In this document: in pieces, positions 61,199 to 64,000 of the stretch | Position numbering within the stretch: the first letter of the stretch is position 1 | Layout of the letters: each line of letters begins with the position of its first letter | From: CAYOZN01 sp964408455 | Lineage (GTDB): Bacteria; Planctomycetota; Phycisphaerae; UBA1845; UTPLA1 | Direction: 5' to 3' | Assembly: GCA_964408455.1 (NCBI GenBank) | Contig: CAYOZN010000008.1 | Span: 1 to 64,000, forward strand | DNA length: 64,000 nucleotides | Program-made: the position numbers and the translations under genes | The notes under the pieces: generated by a model | The model's input: the letters and a program-made list of their open reading frames with translations, nothing else | Told to the model about the DNA's origin: nothing | The model's database searches: none

Positions 61199-61582
61199 TC
61201 AAAGGCGGTGAATCTGGGGGATGTGCTCGAAGTGCCGGTCGCGTGTCAGCAGGGCGAGATCGTGCTGGACGACGAGGGCGGCGATCCAGACGTCGTTGGT
61301 GGGGATGGGCGTGCCCGCGCGGCGCAGCTGGGCCATCAACGAGGCGTACAGGTGCGTCGTGTTCTCGTCGGCGAAGAGGATGGAGGCGCGCGGCGACTGA
61401 AGGAAACGGGAGAGGGTCTGTTCGTTGCGCCGGCCATGGGCGCCCAGTGTGAAGCCCGCGCGAAGTTCACCTACGACAACGAACGGAAGGTGAATCTCAT
61501 CGGCCTGACGGAGGATTTGGACGATGTCCTTGACGCCGTTGCAGTAATCGACGTAGCGATTGGCGTCGATGGCGATTCTCAT
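61199..61582 (-). CDS. vapC: VapC-type PIN-domain toxin
   Basis: I choose ATG 61582, which overlaps the antitoxin stop as ATGA. The 127-aa protein is a complete PIN domain. Its acidic residues are D in RIAIDANRY, E in VVVGELRAGF, D in PTNDVWIAA and D in TRDRHF. VapC toxins are magnesium-dependent RNases, usually cutting initiator tRNA or rRNA. It is translated with its antitoxin from one promoter. Confidence 0.92.
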   Translation of the reverse strand: MRIAIDANRYVDYCNGVKDIVQILRQADEIHLPFVVVGELRAGFTLGAHGRRNEQTLSRFLQSPRASILFADENTTHLYASLMAQLRRAGTPIPTNDVWIAALVVQHDLALLTRDRHFEHIPQIHRL

Positions 61583-61857
61583 CGCCACTTTTCCTCATCG
61601 ACGACGTCCTGGGCCGCAATCGCGGCATCAAACTCCGGGTCCTCGATCCAGGTGCCGATCAGGTGATCCAGGTCGGTGTGAACGACCGGCTGGGCATCGA
61701 TTCCGGCGCCGCGCTTCAGCGCTTCCAGCGTGACTTCGTTGAGGCTCTTGCCCAGTTTCTTCGCGCGGCGCCTCAATTCGGCGTCGAGTTCCGGCGGCAC
61801 GGCGCGGATGGTGTACTGGCGGGCTTTTTTGGCCGGTTTCCGGGCGCGCGTCTTCAT
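61579..61857 (-). CDS. vapB: VapB/FitA-type antitoxin
   Basis: The 92-aa protein starts at ATG 61857. It has a basic N-terminus, then a ribbon-helix-helix DNA-binding fold (QYTIRAVPPELDAELRRRAKKLGKSLNEVTLEALKRG), followed by an acidic C-terminal toxin-binding segment (DLDHLIGTWIEDPEFDAAI). An upstream ATG at 61887 is in frame but overlaps the -35 element, so it is unlikely to be used. The antitoxin should neutralise the toxin and repress its own promoter through the palindrome at 61857-61886. Confidence 0.9.
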   Translation of the reverse strand: MKTRARKPAKKARQYTIRAVPPELDAELRRRAKKLGKSLNEVTLEALKRGAGIDAQPVVHTDLDHLIGTWIEDPEFDAAIAAQDVVDEEKWR

Positions 61858-61892
61858 GCCTGCATTATATGCATGCAGTGCAGGCATGGCAA
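61857..61892 (-). promoter_or_regulatory. vapBC promoter and palindromic operator, probably leaderless
   Basis: On the minus strand TTGCCA (61892-61887), a 17-base spacer and TATAAT (61869-61864) form a near-consensus promoter. The predicted first transcribed base coincides with the A of the antitoxin ATG at 61857. Eight-base inverted arms (61857-61864 and 61879-61886) enclose the -10 element, a good site for ribbon-helix-helix autorepression. Confidence 0.75.
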
Positions 61893-62069
61893 GCAGGCAG
61901 ATGGCTGGACCGCGAAATTCGCGGTTTGACGGGCCGCAAACGGCGTTCGCCCTGTTTTGAGGTTGTTCCGGCCGCGACGTACCATGAACCGTGCGACGTC
62001 GGCGATTGCGGCGTCGCCCGGATGCGTACGCAATGACCCGCGGCAGGCGCGGGAGCGGGAGGAATGGTG

Positions 62070-63584
62070 ATGTCCAGCACGACCACGAGCGGGGTCGTCA
62101 ATCTGTTTCTGAATGGTCGTTCCACGCCGTCGCGGGCCACTCGTCGCGGGCCGGTGTTCAATCCGTCGACGGGCGAGGCGATCGCCGAGTGCCCGATGTG
62201 CGGCCCGGACGAGGTCGACGCGGTCGTGCGGTCGGCGCACGAGGCGTTTCCCGCCTGGGCGGCGACGCCGGTGGTCGAGCGGGCGCGGGTGATGTTCCGG
62301 CTGGCGCATCTGCTGGAGCGTCATGCGATTGACATCGCGCGGACGATCTCGCGCGAGCACGGCAAGACGCACGCCGAGAGCGTGGCCAGCGTGCGGCGCG
62401 GCATCGAGATGGTCGAGTTCGCCTGCGGCATTCCCACGCTGACGATGGGCGACACGGTGCACAACCTGGCCCAGGACGTGGACTGCGAGACGTATCACTA
62501 TCCGCTGGGCGTGTGCGTGGGCATCACGCCATTCAACTTTCCCTTCATGGTGCCGCTGTGGATGGCGCCGGTGGCGATCACCTGCGGCAACACGTTCGTG
62601 CTGAAGCCGAGCGAAAAGGTGCCGCTTTCGGCGATGCGGCTGGCCGAGCTGATGAGCGAGGCGGGCCTGCCGCCGGGCGTCTTCAACGTGGTGCACGGCG
62701 ACAAGGCGGCGGTGGATGCCCTGCTGACGCACCCGCTGGTGCAGGCGGTGAGCTTCGTGGGCAGCACGCCGGTGGCGAAATATATTTACGAGACGGCGGT
62801 GACGCACGGCAAGCGGTGCCAGGCAAATGGCGGTGCCAAGAATCATATCGTGGTCATGCCGGACGCCGACCTGGACCGGACGGTGATGGCCGTACAGTCG
62901 AGCGCTTTCGGGTGCAGCGGGCAGCGGTGCATGGCCGGCAGCCTGGCAGTGGCGGTGGGGAAGGCGGGCGATGCGCTGGTGGCGGCGCTGCGATCGGCCG
63001 GCGATGCGATGAAGGTGGGGCCGACGGATCGCGACTATGGCGCGGAAATGGGGCCGGTGATTACACGGCAGCATCTGGAAACCGTGCTGGGCAACATCGA
63101 AAAGAGCGTGCAGGACGGGGCGGCGCTGGCCCGGGACGGGCGCGGGGTGAAGATCGCCGAGGCGCCGAACGGGTTCTACCTGGGGCCGACGATTCTGGAC
63201 CATGTGACGCCGGGCTCGCATGGAGTGCGGACGGAGCTGTTCGGGCCGGTGCTGACGGTGGCGCGGGCCGCGAGCCTGGAGGATGCCATCGAGATGACAC
63301 ACTCCAGCGCGTACGGCAACGGGGCGGTGATCTACACGCGCAGCGGCCGGGCGGCGCGGGAGTTCAAGCACCGGGCCGGCGCGGGGATGATCGGCATCAA
63401 CGTGGGCGTGCCGGCGCCGATGGCGATGTTTCCGTTCACCGGCCACAAGGCGAGTTTCTTCGGCGATCTGCACATCCAGGGCAAGGAGGGCATCGCGTTC
63501 TACACGCAGCAGAAGATGATCATGAGCCGCTGGCCGGAAGGGGATGGACCGGGGGCGGGGGAGTTTGTGACGACGCGGGGGTGA
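62070..63584 (+). CDS. mmsA: Methylmalonate-semialdehyde dehydrogenase (CoA-acylating)
   Basis: I choose ATG 62070, seven bases after GGGAGG; ATG 62064 is too close to the ribosome site. The 504-aa product is an aldehyde dehydrogenase with MMSDH features: CVGITPFNFPFMVPLWM, NTFVLKPSEKVPLSAMRLAEL, the KRCQANGGAKNHIVVMPDAD loop and the catalytic Cys in FGCSGQRCMAGS. It converts methylmalonate or malonate semialdehyde to propionyl- or acetyl-CoA in valine and thymine catabolism. It uses CoA rather than water. It fits with the leucine pathway and aminotransferase genes elsewhere in the window. Confidence 0.92.
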   Translation: MSSTTTSGVVNLFLNGRSTPSRATRRGPVFNPSTGEAIAECPMCGPDEVDAVVRSAHEAFPAWAATPVVERARVMFRLAHLLERHAIDIARTISREHGKTHAESVASVRRGIEMVEFACGIPTLTMGDTVHNLAQDVDCETYHYPLGVCVGITPFNFPFMVPLWMAPVAITCGNTFVLKPSEKVPLSAMRLAELMSEAGLPPGVFNVVHGDKAAVDALLTHPLVQAVSFVGSTPVAKYIYETAVTHGKRCQANGGAKNHIVVMPDADLDRTVMAVQSSAFGCSGQRCMAGSLAVAVGKAGDALVAALRSAGDAMKVGPTDRDYGAEMGPVITRQHLETVLGNIEKSVQDGAALARDGRGVKIAEAPNGFYLGPTILDHVTPGSHGVRTELFGPVLTVARAASLEDAIEMTHSSAYGNGAVIYTRSGRAAREFKHRAGAGMIGINVGVPAPMAMFPFTGHKASFFGDLHIQGKEGIAFYTQQKMIMSRWPEGDGPGAGEFVTTRG

Positions 63585-63679
63585 AGATCCAATGACGAGA
63601 ATACCCGGCGCGGTTGCGCCGAAGTCCGGCGAATTTCTCCAAAGCGAAAGCGGCACATAAGGAGCGGCAGCGAGTATAC

Positions 63680-63685
63680 TATAAT
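63680..63685 (+). promoter_or_regulatory. -10 element of the DUF433/DUF5615 pair
   Basis: A perfect TATAAT lies 24 bases before the DUF433 start. It predicts a leader of about 18 bases containing the GGAG ribosome site. The -35 position is poor. Confidence 0.45.
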
Positions 63686-63709
63686 GTAGATTCGTTGATG
63701 GAGCTTGAA

Positions 63710-63943
63710 ATGAGCCATGAGGCCTTACTGGATCGAGTGATCATTGATCCCGCGGTGTGCGGAGGGCAACCCTGCATTCGCGGTACGCGGATATACATCG
63801 CAGTCATTCTGGATGCGATCGCAGAAGGATTCACGAATGACGAGATCATCGCCCATTATCCAAACCTCACGGTGGAGGATATTCACGCCGCCTGCGCCTA
63901 TGGAGCAGATCTGGCCCGGGAAAACGTCTGGAAGCTGACCTGA
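63710..63943 (+). CDS. DUF433 antitoxin
   Basis: I choose ATG 63710, six bases after GGAG. The 77-aa protein is a DUF433 domain: LLDRVIIDPAVCGGQPCIRGTRIYIAVILDAIAEGFTNDEIIAHYPNLTVEDIHAACAYGADL. DUF433 proteins have a winged-helix-like DNA-binding fold and pair with DUF5615 PIN-like toxins. The stop overlaps the next start by one base (TGATG). Confidence 0.88.
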   Translation: MSHEALLDRVIIDPAVCGGQPCIRGTRIYIAVILDAIAEGFTNDEIIAHYPNLTVEDIHAACAYGADLARENVWKLT

Positions 63944-64000
63944 TGACCAGGATCAAGCTTGACGAGAATTTGTCGCGCCATCTCAAGCCCATACTGGCTG
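63943..64000 (+). CDS. DUF5615 PIN-like toxin, cut by the window end
   Basis: Only the first 19 codons are in the window (MTRIKLDENLSRHLKPILA). The KLDENLS opening, with its first catalytic Asp-Glu-Asn, is typical of DUF5615 (Mut7-C-related) toxins. The one-base overlap with a DUF433 gene supports the call. Confidence 0.75.
   Translation, partial: MTRIKLDENLSRHLKPILA

Overview
The window is high-GC bacterial DNA from a draft assembly: it holds two scaffold gaps of exactly 100 N (34402-34501 and 57177-57276). The gene content points to Planctomycetota, perhaps a Phycisphaerae-like lineage. The signs are four PEP-CTERM proteins ending in Arg runs, dockerin-like calcium motifs at the ends of secreted proteins, H-X9-DG prepilin-like proteins, a TIGR02999-type ECF sigma factor next to a Ser/Thr kinase with TPRs, DUF6429, and GxxExxY. 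No rRNA, tRNA or CRISPR array was recognised. Many genes start with GTG or TTG, and most starts were chosen from Shine-Dalgarno (SD) spacing.

Region 1 (1-13.7 kb) is a same-strand row of seven ORFs holding eight protein modules. Each is a secreted, repeat-built protein with the plan signal peptide, variable head (P-domains, FG-GAP-like propellers, NHL-like propellers, DUF11 or beta-helix), Asp-rich thrombospondin-type-3-like calcium stalk, and a shared C-terminal tail: Cys-Cys-Gly-Gly-Gly, Met/Leu-Pro, a short hydrophobic stretch, then Arg. I do not recognise the tail as a named sorting signal, and it is the best candidate here for an undescribed system. One ORF carries two complete head-stalk-tail proteins in a row.

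Region 2 (14-24 kb) has an outer-membrane barrel protein, a secretin-like secreted protein, a large beta-helix protein, two PEP-CTERM proteins and a large secreted protein with a prepilin-like C-terminus.

Region 3 (24-36.4 kb) is a leucine-degradation block: methylcrotonyl-CoA carboxylase beta, a DUF35/thiolase-like pair, a methylglutaconyl-CoA hydratase candidate, the carboxylase alpha subunit split into two genes, and HMG-CoA lyase. An unrelated lipoprotein, a toxin-antitoxin pair and an HD-type hydrolase are interleaved. The split is filled with REP-like palindromes, a scaffold gap and a 61-bp triplication.

Region 4 (36.4-56.3 kb) mixes secreted proteins (an M1 peptidase and a C25 gingipain-like peptidase with dockerin-like ends, two PEP-CTERM proteins, a paralogous secreted pair) with a queuosine-precursor-type transporter, a branched-chain aminotransferase, a nitrilase-family amidase, a GxxExxY gene bounded by inverted repeats, HicB with a frameshifted HicA, and a prepilin-like gene broken by an in-frame stop.

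Region 5 (56.6-64 kb) has the ECF sigma factor and TPR kinase on either side of gap 2, a lamin-tail/dockerin protein, VapBC, methylmalonate-semialdehyde dehydrogenase and a DUF433/DUF5615 pair running off the end. The aminotransferase, leucine-block enzymes and semialdehyde dehydrogenase together suggest active branched-chain amino acid catabolism.
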